Shown here piece by piece: positions 1 through 12,235 of a DNA stretch of 64,000 bases. The position numbers and the translations under genes are program-made. Under the pieces are notes generated by a model. That model was not told the DNA's origin. It was given only the letters and a program-made list of their open reading frames with translations, and did not search any database. Position 1 is the stretch's first letter, and every line of letters begins with the position of its first letter. Origin of the DNA: Glandiceps talaboti (taxonomy: Eukaryota; Hemichordata; Enteropneusta; Spengelidae); assembly GCF_964340395.1 (NCBI RefSeq), contig NC_135568.1, forward strand, positions 21,095,081 through 21,159,080. Direction: 5' to 3'.

Positions 1-735
1 TGACTGGTATTTGTGAAAGTATGTGTTGTCAGTTTCTGCAGTTTGCTGTGCCTCTGTATGAACAGTATTCATGCACTTCTGAAATCCCAGAATTAGACAC
101 CATGTAGACCATATGGTAGAAATGGGCCGAGTTGTCAATTAATTTATTTTTAAATTAATACTCCTCAAAATGGTATGTTTGGTGGTCTGTAATAGGACAT
201 GGAGACAAGATAGAGGAGTTATTTATGTGTGAAGAAAATTATAAGTTAATATCTTTGATGAAACAAAACATCATTCACTGACAATTTCTTCTTAACAAGA
301 ATGCAGAACAAAGAAGTGATATACTTTGTGTGAACTTTGTGTGATTATGACCAAGTTAACTGAAACAGAGGAATTGGAATACTTCAAGTGATAAGAAGCT
401 TTTAACCCAAATCTTGTCTTTGCAGAGGAAAACCAAACAAGTTTCACTGTATACATGTATGCTTTATGTTGAATACAGGGATCCTGCTGTAACATACTTT
501 GTGATGTTGACGTGTGAATTGTCATTGGTTGATCTTTGCCTCTAACACAGCATGGTATGGTATGAATGGCTGCCATAAGTTCCTGTTTTTAAACCTTACC
601 TTTGATACCCTATGCTCTGTATTACGGAACCAACAAAACAATTAACAAAACCCAGCAGTACTAATACAAGTATCCCATCCAAACTTTATTTTTCCAACTT
701 TTTGTTTTAAAAAATGTTGACAATGTATTTTTCAG
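1..735. other. Intronic sequence, nothing recognised
   Basis: AT-rich sequence ending in the splice acceptor of the first visible exon. No exon, RNA gene or repeat family of this window is seen. A 94-codon antisense ORF lacks any recognisable domain and is not called. Confidence 0.6.
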
Positions 736-891
736 ATTATAGAGGTAATTGACATGTTAATATCATTGTTGGAAAGTCATGGCAAAGATCAACTCTATCT
801 GTTGCTGTATGAACAAGGTTGTGCTGATTTACTCTACTACATGATTGCCAACAAAGACTACTCAGAGGCTGTCAAACTCAAAGTTTTCAGG
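736..891 (+). CDS. NBEAL1/2-like: NBEAL-like exon A (52 codons)
   Basis: The acceptor is ttttttcag before ATTATAGAG and the donor is TTCAGG/gtaagt, close to consensus. The exon has phase 0 at both ends. It encodes an amphipathic helical stretch beginning IIEVIDMLISLLESHGKDQL and ending DYSEAVKLKVFR, typical of the armadillo-like central region of neurobeachin-like proteins. It is open in one frame only and is followed by a 4.3-kb intron holding the first family III repeat. The gene must have further exons upstream, because this one begins mid-protein with no start context. Confidence 0.75.
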
Positions 892-1015
892 GTAAGTAAG
901 AAGACACCATATTGCTACACACAGTTTATCAACTTTTGACTCATGAGGGAAAATACTTATGTAAAACCTAACATTAATGCATGGCTTCTATGTTACAATT
1001 GTCTTCTTCCATTTT

Positions 1016-4000
1016 TAGCACAACTGAACAAATAAGGCTCAGTAGTGCTATAGGCATGGCAAAGTGTCTGTCTGTCTGTCTGTCTGTCTGTGTGTGAACA
1101 ACTTAAAGTCAAAAACTGCTGAACTGATTGCCATGATATTAGGTTGGTGTATTACCTTTGATGTCTAGTTGGGAAATTGTTCAAATCAAAATGATCTTAC
1201 CACTGATGTGGGATTTTGGTCAAAAACTTCAGGGCAAATCGGTCTGAAATTTAGCGGGAACAATGTTAGAAGTGTGTAGATTAAGACTTGTTCATCACAT
1301 AATTAGTCTCAAATTTAGTGGAAACATTCTTAGGGGTGTGTAGATTAGGATTTGTTTATGACATGATGAGTCCATCAGTAATATGCAAATTAGGGCAAAA
1401 ATGTGTCTTTTTGGTCAAAATCTTTCATTCCAAAACTACTGAGCAGATTGGGATGAAATTTAATGGGGATGCATTTGGTGGTGTATAAATGATGTATTAA
1501 GCATATAATGCTCTCCTCAGCGATATACAAATTAGATATGAAAATGGGAATTTTGGTCAGAAATGTATATCTCAAAAAGTACTTTGCTAATTAGACTGAA
1601 ATTTGGTGAGATATTTCTAGAAGTGTTATTCTGCAGATTTTGTTTAAAGGTGATTCAAAATGCTCACACTCACTATCGCTAATTTGCTAGACGACATGTT
1701 TGTGAAATGCATTCTGGTTTTAAAACTTTTCAAAAGCGTCTGCAAACACCTTAAAATGACCCTTTTTCAGTCACTTCCCTTCAGATTTACTTCGAGAGTT
1801 TTCGGGTATTTCCAGTCCCACCTACACCACGAGATTTTATGACGTCATAAGGGGTACACGTTAGTACTAAGACTATGACGAGCGTAGTCACTAGGTGAAT
1901 AAAACTCAACAGCATTGTGAAAAAATACATTGCTAGTGGTTGTAACAGACATCAGTAAACAAAAACTACACTCTACATGTCTTATTAACCAACATTTACC
2001 GATATTTACTCACACTTTCTCACTAATTGGCAGTGTCTGTGGCTATAAATGCTAAAATATTATCTCCCCATATTATGGCAAAATAAATCAAAACGGCTCG
2101 ACTAGTTACATATAAACACTTGTAATGTCGCGTGTTTCACATTCATTGACTTTTATTTATCTGATTTTTTATTATTTGCCGACAAGAAGTATTTTGATAC
2201 CGTCGTGACGTTTTGACGGCATCCCCGGGCCAAGGACGGCATATTTTAGTCCAATCGTACTCGCGTCGCCTTTTGAACAGTGCATTTAACAACAACGTAA
2301 ACATATTTCATCTTGAATAAATATACTAGCTATTAGAATACCAATGGGAAACTTCAAGAAAGCGTAGCGGAACATGTGCCACAATATATTTGTTGGTCCC
2401 ATAATACACTAATTGATTCGATTTGCTCCGAGCATATGGAAGCACGCTCCGAGTCATTGCATCATGTAAATGGAACTGTGACCGACCTAATTTTGTTGTC
2501 CATATATAAAATGAGAGTGACCTGTAAATTTTTCACAGTTTTCGTTGTGGTCTTGTATTGTCACATGTTTGGCTTGTGAACACAAGTTTACATCTATTAT
2601 TGTCTAGGGCGTAATACTCTAGTCCGAGTCTGAAACCCATATAAAACCTAAGATACTCACATTTGGATCGGACTGAACAGAAGTAGGTCTCATCGACCTG
2701 TTGGGGACTCGAATTATTGCTCGTTTTTATCACGGTATACAGGTGATTATTATATATCGGTAGAGGGGTAGTGTTGTCAAGTTTTGTGCAGTCACCGCGG
2801 ACACGGCAGTAAGCTTATACTAGGATAGTTCCGCCGATCAAAGCTGAAGCAGTGTATGTACAATGTACGTATGGAATCGGGAGAGCACAGCGCACATTCG
2901 TGTCGGGTTAAATTTATCCACGTGTTGATGTAATCCATATTTATCAATCAGATATATTGTAAAATTCTTCAAGTCGTACAGAAATAACGTCTCTAACTTC
3001 AAAACAAACCCTGAGAAATTGGACCGAACGTGGCTAAGTATCCAGTTGCAGGCTTTCTTTCATAACCATGTGCTGGGGTCACGACCTTGATTGCCGACGT
3101 CAATATTGTCCAATCATATTTAATATCATGAACACATCGCGATATTTGATTTGTTGGTTTCCTAAACTGTATACTTCGAATACCATGATTCGTTACAAAA
3201 TTCTTCTAATGAATGTTAAATAGGCTTGTTGCATTAAATTAAGTGATATCGCAACAAGGGAAACCATACAAGTTTTCTTCCAGACGAGTTGCTAAAGTCA
3301 TGTAAATGACAACACTAAACTCACAAAATTTCCTCAATTCTTTACAATTTTATTGCTGATAATATGGGTAATCTAATAGCTAGTATATTTATTCAAGATA
3401 AATATGTTTACTTTGTTGCTAATTGCGCCGTTCAAAAGGCGACATCAGTGAGTATAGTGGGCTAAAATATGCTGTCGCGACGCCATGCGTGTCGAAGATA
3501 TTGTAATGCTTCTCCTCGCCAAATAATAAAAAAATCAGATAATATAATTAAATAAATTGAAACACGCGACCGACATTACAAGTGTTTATGTATATCTACA
3601 CTGTAGTCTAGCCGTTTTGATTTATTTTGCCATAATATGGGGAGATAATATTTTAGCATTTATACCCACAGACACTACCAATTAGTGAGAAAATGTGAGT
3701 AAATATCGGTAAATGTTGGTTAATAAGACATGTAGAGTGTAGTTTTTGTTTACTGATGTCTGTTACAACCACTAGCAATGTATTTTTTCACAATGCTGTT
3801 GAGTTTTATTCACCTAGTGACTATGCTCGTCATATTCTTAGTGCTAACGTGTACCCTTTATGACGTCATAAAATCTCGTGGTCTAGGTGGGACCGGAGAT
3901 ACCCGAAAACTCTCGAAGTAAATCTGAAGGGAAGTGACTGAATGCATTTCACAAACATGTCGTCTAGCAAATTAGCGATAGTGAATGTGAGCATTTTGAA

Positions 4001-4548
4001 TCACCTTTAAAACATTTTGACGTAATGGGCCCTAGCAACCATGACCATGCCCTTAGCAACAACAAAATGCATTATATTTTGGTTAAATAACAACATCTGG
4101 TAGGCAAGTTAGTAAACGTTCAAAAAATGTATGCAAATATCCCTGGCAACCATGACCATGCCCATAGCAACAGCCAAAAGATCACATATTGCAAAGATAA
4201 CAACAGGGATTAATAGACAAGTAAACATTCAAAAACTGTATGTAAATTTGCCTAGCAACAAGACCACGCCCATAGCAACAGCCAAATGATCACATATTGC
4301 AAAGATAACATCACAAATTCATAGACAAGTGAACAAACATTCAAAAAAATGTATGCAAATATGTCTAGCAACATGACCATTCCCATAGCAACAGCCAAAT
4401 GATTGCGTATATTACAATGATAGCAACATGGTTGGATAGGCAACTGGATAATCATTCAGCAAATGAACACCTATACCTAGCAGCAGGTGGGTAATCATTT
4501 TTTTTAATGCACAGTTGTGCTACAATGCCACTGGCACTATTTTGGGGA
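1016..4548. repeat. Family III repeat, copy 1 (split by a foldback element)
   Basis: It starts with TAGCACAACTG, part of a hairpin whose other arm is CAGTAGTGCTA, then a (CTGT)n run. Next come blocks resembling each other (..GAACTGATTGCCATGATATT.., ..AAACTACTGAGCAGATTGGG..) and a tail of roughly 115-bp modules built on TAGCAACCATGACCATGCCC. The distal end carries CAGTTGTGCTA, the inverse of the start. Other copies lie at 5,692-7,612 and 47,486-48,878, and in the split copy around 42.4-59.5 kb. No coding capacity is seen. The foldback element at 1,648-4,006 splits it. Confidence 0.7.
1648..4006. mobile_element. TTAA-flanked foldback transposon, copy 1
   Basis: It begins AGGTGATTCAAAATGCTC and ends with the inverse, flanked on both sides by TTAA (1,644-1,647 and 4,007-4,010). 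The terminal inverted repeats are very long, about 0.7 kb each (roughly 1,648-2,345 and 3,340-4,006), around a 1-kb unique centre. TTAA duplication is characteristic of piggyBac-type insertion, but no transposase is encoded, so this is a non-autonomous element and its superfamily is inferred. Related family III copies show the flanking sequence without the insert. A near-identical copy lies at 50,193-52,600. Confidence 0.85.
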
Positions 4549-5197
4549 TTTTGTCAACATTTTGTATATTCATAACAGGTTTGAGTTCAGTCAATTGCAA
4601 GTGATAGTTATAGTATGTCTCAATAAGTAGAATACTGTTAGCTTGTTGTGAATGTACACCAATGTATAAACTCAGCTTTGTGTGCAATGTAACCCTTTAG
4701 TGTGAGTACCAAAGAGATATGACTAGTTACAAGCACAAGTAGTGTAATGTATAAAGGACAATATTGATTCAAAACATAAGAAGTTGTACTAAAAAGTTAT
4801 TTCTGTGAACATTAGAATGGTGTGATTGTTGTTAGAGTAAATTAGAGTAAATTTAGTATTAAAAAGAATGTTGTACATTTTTACCATTTTTCAGGCAGTA
4901 AATATAATTTTAGGATGTTCTGTGTTTTCTTACATCTTTGGTTACTTTTCAATGTGCAGCACTTTCATGACAAGACTTGTGTAAAGCAGTGGAAACTATT
5001 TGTCAAGTACACCAATCAAATGTAAGCTAAGGGGCCTAATCATATCTCTATCCCAACCCAATCCTAACCTGACTCCTTAGTATGCATACAAATATGTCTC
5101 TATTACAGTATTAAAGTGCAGTGTTCTTCATCCTTGCCATGTATTTATATCAAACTGTACCAACATCTATAGTTGATGTTTCTGTTTACTTTTTTAG
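4549..5197. other. Intronic sequence, nothing recognised
   Basis: AT-rich intron leading into a pyrimidine-rich acceptor (tttacttttttag). No repeat of the window's families and no coding signal are seen. Confidence 0.6.
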
Positions 5198-5351
5198 TTG
5201 TTCTCAGTAATGACCAGAACTGATAAAGTGTATGACAAGAGTAAAGTACGACTACGCTTAATAGACATTGGATTTTCTGGACTGACTATGTTAATGGGTA
5301 ATCAACCAATTAGTCTCAGTATGGCCATTGGTCTTGTAGAACAAGTTGCTG
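5198..5351 (+). CDS. NBEAL1/2-like: NBEAL-like exon B (51 codons + 1 base)
   Basis: The acceptor is cttttttag before TTGTTCTCAG and the donor is GCTG/gtaagt. It enters in phase 0 and leaves in phase 1, which fits exon C. It starts LFSVMTRTDKVYDKSKVRLR and continues with a helical stretch containing DIGFSGLTMLMG and ending GLVEQVAG. The VRLRLIDIGFSG block resembles the equivalent helix pair in neurobeachin-family proteins. Translation runs a few codons past the donor before a stop; that extension is intron. Confidence 0.78.
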
Positions 5352-5691
5352 GTAAGTTTCAACATCAAATTTTCAATTTTGAACCTAACTATAAACATCT
5401 CTCATCAGTAGTAATTCAGTACAAAATGACATTAACTTTTGATTAGTTTTGCACCATGAATGGGGTTTTGAATAACACTTCACATTGCTACTTTTTGAGT
5501 GGTACAGTTTTTAGAAAGACTGAAATTAGAATACATGTAGAATGATAGTTATGACTTAGTGACAGACATTGTTCATGTAACTACACTTGCCCTAGACTGA
5601 AGGGATCAGTCTTTAGATTTAGTGTTTCAAGTGAGCAAAGAGTTTCAATGAGGCAGTATATTTCTCATGAACAGTTTTTGTTAGCACAAAT
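5352..5691. other. Intronic sequence, nothing recognised
   Basis: Short AT-rich intron stretch between exon B and the next family III repeat. Nothing recognisable is seen. Confidence 0.6.
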
Positions 5692-5731
5692 GAACTGAGG
5701 TTCAGTAGTACAATAGGGATCGCCCGGCTCC

Positions 5732-5770
<39 letters not shown>

Positions 5771-7612
5771 GTGTGTGTGTGTGTGTGTGTTAACAACTTA
5801 AAGTCAAAACCACTGAACCAATTGCCATGATATTTGGTGGGTTCATTACCTTGTCTGTCTACTTGGGAAATTGTTCAAATCAAAATGATTTTACCACCGG
5901 TTTGTGATTTGGGTCAGAAAATGTGATTTTTGGTCAAAAAACTTAAACTCAAACGTTTAAAAAATGTATGCAAATATCCCTAGCAACCATGACCATACCC
6001 ATAGTAACAGCCAAACGGTTGTGTATTTCACAAAGATAACAACAGGGATTAATAGACAATTGAATAAACATTCAAAAAATGTATGTAAATTTGCCTAGCA
6101 ACAAGACCACGCCCATAGCAACAGCCAAATTATCACATATTGCAAAGGTAACAACAGGAATTGAAAGACAAATGATAAACATTCAAAAAAAATGTATGCA
6201 AATGTGCCTACCAACCATGACCATGCCCATAGTAACCATGTCTGAAATGCCTCGATAAAGCCAAACTACAGATAACCCGAGTTCATCAATAGGCAAGGTG
6301 GGTTGTTGACAATCTCTAAATCTGTTTGCAATGTCAACTGTAATAGGATTATAAAAGTTGGAGCAGCTGATAACGTCCCTTGATTCAAACGATTCACTCC
6401 TTGAAAGTAACTTTGCACTCGGAGCTACAGTTTTTCTCGTTTCATAGTTAGTTAAATAATTTTTTGAAAAATTAAGCACAGAGATACTTAAATAGTAAAT
6501 TCTGATGTCCATATACCACATGTAACATCGTCAATGTACAGTGCAAGATGTATCCTAATGTTATGATCACGATCGGATCATGATCTTTCACCCAAGCCAA
6601 ATCGTGACCTTTCACCCAAGCCAGTTGTGCCTCGCAGCGGAGTAACACACTCACTAGTACTTGCACACATTCGGTCGACAGCATTTCAGTCTTGCCATAG
6701 TACCTGTACCAGTGATGTCTCCGAAGTAAGGCAGCATTCAATCTTGCATTTGACTTTCCCCATTATCTTGTTCACGTTTCTGATGACTTTCTAAATTCAT
6801 CGTTTCATCTAGTATTGCCACTTTCACATTTTCCCTTAAAGATATCATAGAAGCTGTCGATCATGCTGGTCACTGATCAGTTGCAAATCAACAAATGAAC
6901 CTTGGAACTACAGTAAGAATAGAAAGGGACACATTGTTCCTGCTGATATATTGTTTATACCATGTAAGTAAGTGTCTGTGGTTTCAGACAGTGTACATTT
7001 CTGATGGTCAATGCCATGTGAATGCCAAAAAGTAGTGCCTGTTATTAATGTTGACTCAGGCATATCAGATGTAATTACAAAAAGCAAACACTAAGTTATG
7101 GTAATGAGCTGATAAGGATTGATAAGAAAGTGCCAGAATTGCAGATAACAACAGTAATTAATAGACAATTGAATAAACATTCAAAAGATGTATGTAAGTC
7201 TGCCTAGCAACATGATCACGCCCATAGCAACAACCAAATATCACTTATATTGCAAAGGTAACAAACAGGAATTGGAAGACAAATGAATAAACATTCAAAA
7301 AAATATGCAAATTTGCATAGCAACAAGACTACAATCAACTTCCAAATGATCACATATATTGCAAAGATAATATCAGGAATTCATACACAGGTGAACATAA
7401 ACATTCAAAAATGTATGCAAATATTTCTAGCAACATGACCACGCCCATAGCAACAGCCAAACGATCGCGTATATCACAAAGATAGCGACATGGTTGGATA
7501 GGAAACTGGATAGTCAGCAAATGGACACCTATTGTTAGCATAGACTATCATATGGACAAACATTTTTAAAAAACTGTACAGTTGTGCTAAATTGCCATTA
7601 GCGGTATTTTTT
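5692..7612. repeat. Family III repeat, copy 2, with about 0.9 kb of unrelated sequence inside
   Basis: It has the same 5' block as copy 1 (TAGCACAAATGAACTGAGG, then (CTGT)n and (GT)n) and the same distal modules, ending CAGTTGTGCTAA. Roughly 6,236-7,142 has no counterpart in other copies and looks like an insertion, though clear terminal repeats or a target duplication were not found. That interior contains a short direct repeat (CTTTCACCCAAGCCA twice near 6,580-6,620). Confidence 0.6.
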
Positions 7613-7793
7613 TGAATTTAATACACAAACAAAATAGAGATAAAGTGTTACATTCTATCTCACTAAATCACAAATATTAATCAGTTATGTCTTTTAATTT
7701 TCCTTGTCTCATCTGACAGTGATGTACATCTGTGTTCACAGTGAGGTCACAGTTATCATTTCATATGCATGCACACTATCAGTGTCTGTATTT

Positions 7794-8619
7794 AGTCCGG
7801 ATGGGGACTTATGGATTGGGTTCCGTCCGTCCTTCTGTCCGTCCGTCCATCCAGAGCCGTTTCTTGGAGATGCCAGGACCGAATTTTTTCAAACTTGGTA
7901 CAGGGGCAACATACTATGGCATACATATGCATGTCAATATGTTTTATGATACGATCCAATATGGCCGCCTAGCAGCCATTTTGTTTGCGAGTTTTCCCTG
8001 TCCAAAGCCATAACTCAGACATGCTTGATCAGATCTCATTCAAAGTTGGTATTAGCACAGTGTTCTATGACATACATGTGCATATCCATTTTCATCGTGA
8101 TACAATCCAATATGGCTGCCTGGCAGCCATTTTGTTTGTGAATTTTCCATGTCCAAAGCCATAACTCAGACATGCTTGAACAGATCTCATTCAAAGTTGG
8201 TATTAGGACAGTGTTCTATAACATACATGTGCATATCCATTTTCGTTGTGATACAATCCGATATGGCTGCCTGGCAGCCATTTTGTTTGTGCAGTTTTCA
8301 TGTCCAAAGCCATAACTCAGACATGCTTGAACAGATCTCATTCAAAGTTGGTATTAGCACAGTGTTCTATGACATACATGTGCATATCCATTTTCGTTGT
8401 GATACAATCCGATATGGCTGCCTGGCAGCAATTTTGTTGGTGCAGTTTTCGTGTCCAAAGCCATAACTCATACATAAGACATACTTAAACAGAGTAGTGA
8501 TATAAAAAACAACCATATTAGGCCAAACAACATTAACCAGGTTTGAAAATGACAACATAAACTGCCAGTTCCTTAACACCCAATCATAGCAGGGCCTACG
8601 TCATTTTCAATGACTTGTT
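7794..8619 (+). repeat. Family I element (151-bp tandem-core repeat), copy 1
   Basis: It starts AGTCCGGATGGGGACTTATGG with a degenerate terminal hairpin, followed by GGGTTCCGTCCGTCC and a unique block (GGAGATGCC ... TTCAAACTTGGTACAGGGGC). Four or so modules of about 150 bp follow, each with CATAACTCAGACATGCTTGA and a palindromic ATGGCTGCCTGGCAGCCAT. It ends with the hairpin GTCATTTTCAATGAC. ORFs through the modules only reflect the repeat and are not genes. Confidence 0.7.
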
Positions 8620-8825
8620 TGTTTGTGTAATTTGTAACAAAAAACATTGTGTGTGAGATGTCAAAACATGACTACATCTAATTGAAACTCTATGCTCTCT
8701 TAGTTTTGGTAGCATCATATACCATCTCTTGACCAAAACCTTTTCAATCTCTTCTAACTTAAGATAAATTTTTCTTCTTCACTTTTTTTTTCTTGTTTTT
8801 CCAGATAATTTTATAAATTATTCAG

Positions 8826-9487
8826 GTATTATGGCAGTAATGCAGTTAATCCATCACACAGGGATCACTATAAGACTACAGGTGTGTCGCCATGTCTTGC
8901 ATGCCTTGTATATGAATTTAGGAGCTGCAGGCCAGCTCAGTAAACAAGTTGGCTGGCAAGACACGATTGTTAGACTGTTTGCTAAAAAACGTCTTGAAGA
9001 AAGTGTGTCAAAAGAGAAGAGAAACAGTGATGCAAGTGATGGCCAAACTGCAGGGATAGATTTAATGTCATTTGATGAAAGAAGAGAAAGTGAAACAAAA
9101 GATTTTGGAGAGGAGGAGGGAGAGGAGATATATTTGCAAAGAGATGGAGTCCAAACCCCTGATGAGATATCAGTTTCAAGTGAAACTGGTTTGATCCAGT
9201 CTGATTCGGACACAACCAGTATAGGGCCGACTAATCTGACTACACCAAACATATCACCAGGTGATAATTCCAAATCAGTGTCAAAGTCTGATAGTGGTAT
9301 AAGTATTGGTTCCTCCAGAGTAGAAATGAAAGGCAGTTTCCATGGTGACGTGATTCAGGACACGCCAGAATTCCATAATCTTGATGATGATGACCATGCC
9401 CTGCAGGAATTGAGTGATATGTTGGTAGAAGTACTGTTTAATGTCATGTGGAGAGGAATAGCTGGGTCAGATGATGATGCATGGAAG
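8826..9487 (+). CDS. NBEAL1/2-like: NBEAL-like exon C (large 662-bp exon with acidic insert)
   Basis: The acceptor is ttattcag and the donor is TGGAAG/gtatgt; phase 1 in, phase 0 out. The first ~55 residues form a conserved helical block (RHVLHALYMNLGAAGQLSKQ, then GWQDTIVRLF) matching the end of the armadillo-like region in NBEAL proteins. About 120 residues of low-complexity sequence follow, rich in Glu, Asp, Ser and Thr (EEEGEE, LDDDDHA), typical of a disordered linker. The last 40 residues (LSDMLVEVLFNVMWRGIAGS) return to a conserved helical block. Downstream in-frame codons after the donor are intron. Confidence 0.85.
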
Positions 9488-10409
9488 GTATGTACAAACT
9501 TTCTGAAGCAAACTTTTGTTTTCACTATCTCTAGTTTCTGTAAGCTAACAAATAGACACAGGCTAAATCCATTGTAGGCTTGTAGTAAGTTACATAAATG
9601 GGTGATTACACTTCACTATTTGTTGTGATCCTTACATAAAAAGTGGAAGGAATTTTGGTAACTGAAATATGGTGTATTGCAAGGAAGACCAAAACATATT
9701 TGAGATATGTCACTACAGAGCTCTTTTCAAAGGAGCTTGCCTGAACTATCAAGATTGGTGAGCCTGCTTAGGGACCAGTCAGTTTCTTCGGCCCGGGGGT
9801 GGGGGGGGGGGGGTCATTGCGTTTTGGATTGTGATGGAAAAAAAATCCTTTTTCTACAATGGCATATAGCCTTGTCTGAAATGTGGTAGATGTAAATATT
9901 TGTTCTTATCCCTGTTTCTTACATGAATTCTTTAATGTTACTTATTAGTTCAAACACATATACATATACATGTACATGTATTACCTAGCTACCACACTAG
10001 TAACAGAACATGTCATGTAAATGCTTGGCTGTTTCACAATCAGTGTTTCACTTATATTGCACTTTGGGGCAAAAGTGAACTTGAAGGTTTCGTAATGGTA
10101 ATCTTCATCAATAGTTTATAAAAGTAGTTAATCTAAAATGTTCTACTCGGCACTATGAACTTGTCAGAAGGGATTAATACACTTTCTATTTTGGACACTA
10201 CATGTTATTGACACTACAAATCATCAGATTCCAGTTTCTATTATACACTAGGTACGACCACCTAAAGTTCTCTAACATACCGGTAACTTTACTATACATG
10301 CAATATTAATGCCCCTATACCAATGTTGTGGGCCCATTTTGATATGACATGGAAAACTCATTTGAAACTTACATTTACGTTAGCTTCTCATTCTACCTGT
10401 TATCATAAT
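9488..10409. other. Intronic sequence with a poly-G tract, otherwise nothing recognised
   Basis: Contains a G-rich tract near 9,794-9,814 and short (TACA)-like runs near 9,957-9,980. No exon or known repeat is seen. Confidence 0.55.
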
Positions 10410-11917
10410 TAGTCTTATTAGACTTATAGATTGGGTTCCGTCTGTCCGTGCGTCCGTGTGTCCGTGTGTCCGTGCGTCCGTCCGCAGCCGTTTCTTGGAG
10501 ATGCCTGGATCGATTTTTTTCAAACTTGGTACAGGGGCAACATACAATGGCATACATATGCACATCAATTTGTTTCATGATACAATCCAATATGGCCGCC
10601 TAGCAGCCATTTTGTTTGCAAATTTTCCCTGTCTAAAGCCATAACTCAGACATGCTTGAACAGATCTCATTCAAAGTTGGTATTAGGACAGTGTTCTATA
10701 ACATACATGTGCATATTCATTGTTGTCATGATACGATCCAATATGGCCGCCTAGAAGCCATTTTGTTTGTGAATTTTGCATGTCCAAAGCTATAACTCAG
10801 ACATGCTTGAACAGATCTCATTCAAAGTTGGTATTAGGACAGTGTTCTATGACATACATGTGCATATTCATTGTTGTCATGATACGATCCAATATGGCCG
10901 CCTAGCAGCCATTTTGTTTGTGAATTTTCCATGTCCAAAGCCATAACTCAGACATGCTTGAACAGATCTCATTCAAAGTTGGTATTAGGACAGTGTTCTA
11001 TGACATACATGTGCATATTCATTGTTGTCATGATACGATCCAATATGGCCGCTAGCAGCCATTTTGTTTGTGAACTTTCCATGCCCAAAGCCATAACTCA
11101 GACATGCTTGAACAGATCTCATTCAAAGTTGGTATTAGGACAGTGTTTTATAACATACATGTGCATATCCATTTTCATCATGATACGATCCAATATGGCT
11201 GCCTGGCAGCCATTTTGTTTGCAAATTTTCCATGTCCAAAGCCATAACTCATACATGCTTGAACAGATCTCATTCAAAGTTGGTATTGGGACAGTGTTCT
11301 ATGACATACATTTTGTTTGTGAACTTTCCATGCCCAAAGCCATAACTCAGACATGCTTGAACAGATCTCATTCAAAGTTGGTATTAGGACAGTGTTTTAT
11401 AACATACATGTGCATATCCATTTTCATCATGATACGATCCAATATGGCTGCCTGGCAGCCATTTTGTTTGCAAATTTTCCATGTCCAAAGCCATAACTCA
11501 TACATGCTTGAACAGATCTCATTCAAAGTTGGTATTGGGACAGTGTTCTATGACATACATGTGCATATATATTATTGTTGTGATACGATCCAATATGGCC
11601 GCCTGGCAGCCATTTTGTTTGCGATTTTTCTATGTCCAAAGCCATAACTCAGACATGCTTGAACAGATCTCATTCAAAGTTGGTATTGGGACAGTGTTCT
11701 ATAACATACATGTGCATATCCATTTTCATTGTGATGCGATCCCCCATACCCGACCCATCCTTTATTGTTGTAGGCATGTTCCATGTCCAACAAGCAGACA
11801 CAACATATCTAAGTCTGTTTGATTTAGGTTCACAGGTGTTGTTGCGTGATCAGAGTAGTGATAATTCCTTAAAAAACAATCATAGCGGGGACTATGTCAT
11901 TCTCAATGACTTGTTCA
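10410..11917 (+). repeat. Family I element, copy 2 (longest tandem core)
   Basis: The 5' hairpin is reduced to AGTCTTATTAGACT. It is followed by the (TCCG/TGCG)n run, the conserved lead block and about eight 151-bp modules. Around 11,300 a module is truncated, joining ATACATTTTG directly to the next unit, and the following block repeats the preceding one. The 3' end matches the other copies: CCCCCATACCCGACCCATCC, then the hairpin GTCATTCTCAATGAC. It is non-coding. Confidence 0.72.
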
Positions 11918-11944
11918 TTTATACCTCAAGTCATCACACTCCTT

Positions 11945-12187
11945 AACAAAACTTTTAACAGAAACTAGTGAATCTATTTTAATGTGTTTTGGTCTGAATT
12001 GTTAATGTATTTATATTTCTTTTAATTTCTACACATATTGTTTTAGATTATGTTATTCATACCAACACTGTATGTATATTTTACTGTTTTTAATAATCTT
12101 TTGTAGCAGATAACCCAATTACCCTAACAGGGACTCAATAAAGTTTTATCTTATCTTATCTTATCTTATCTTATCTTATCTTTATCT
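11945..12187 (+). mobile_element. Probable LINE 3' tail with (TTATC)n
   Basis: About 180 bp of non-coding sequence ends with ACAGGGACTCAATAAAG and then a run of TTATC pentamers, the arrangement typical of the 3' end of 5'-truncated LINEs. No RT coding remains. The class is inferred from the tail only. Confidence 0.45.
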
Positions 12188-12235
12188 TACATACATAGTG
12201 TCAACTACTTATTTAGTTAATGATATGAACTCTAC

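Noticed and set aside
5730-5790. (CTGT)n/(GT)n tracts as independent microsatellites
   Set aside because: They occur at the same position in each family III copy and belong to that element.
8854-9273. 139-codon antisense ORF over exon C
   Set aside because: Shadow of the sense exon, whose splice sites, phase and family resemblance are all consistent.
10931-11822. Overlapping 100-238-codon ORFs in family I modules
   Set aside because: They repeat the same peptide from the 151-bp tandem modules in shifting frames and appear in every copy regardless of truncation. Non-coding repeat.
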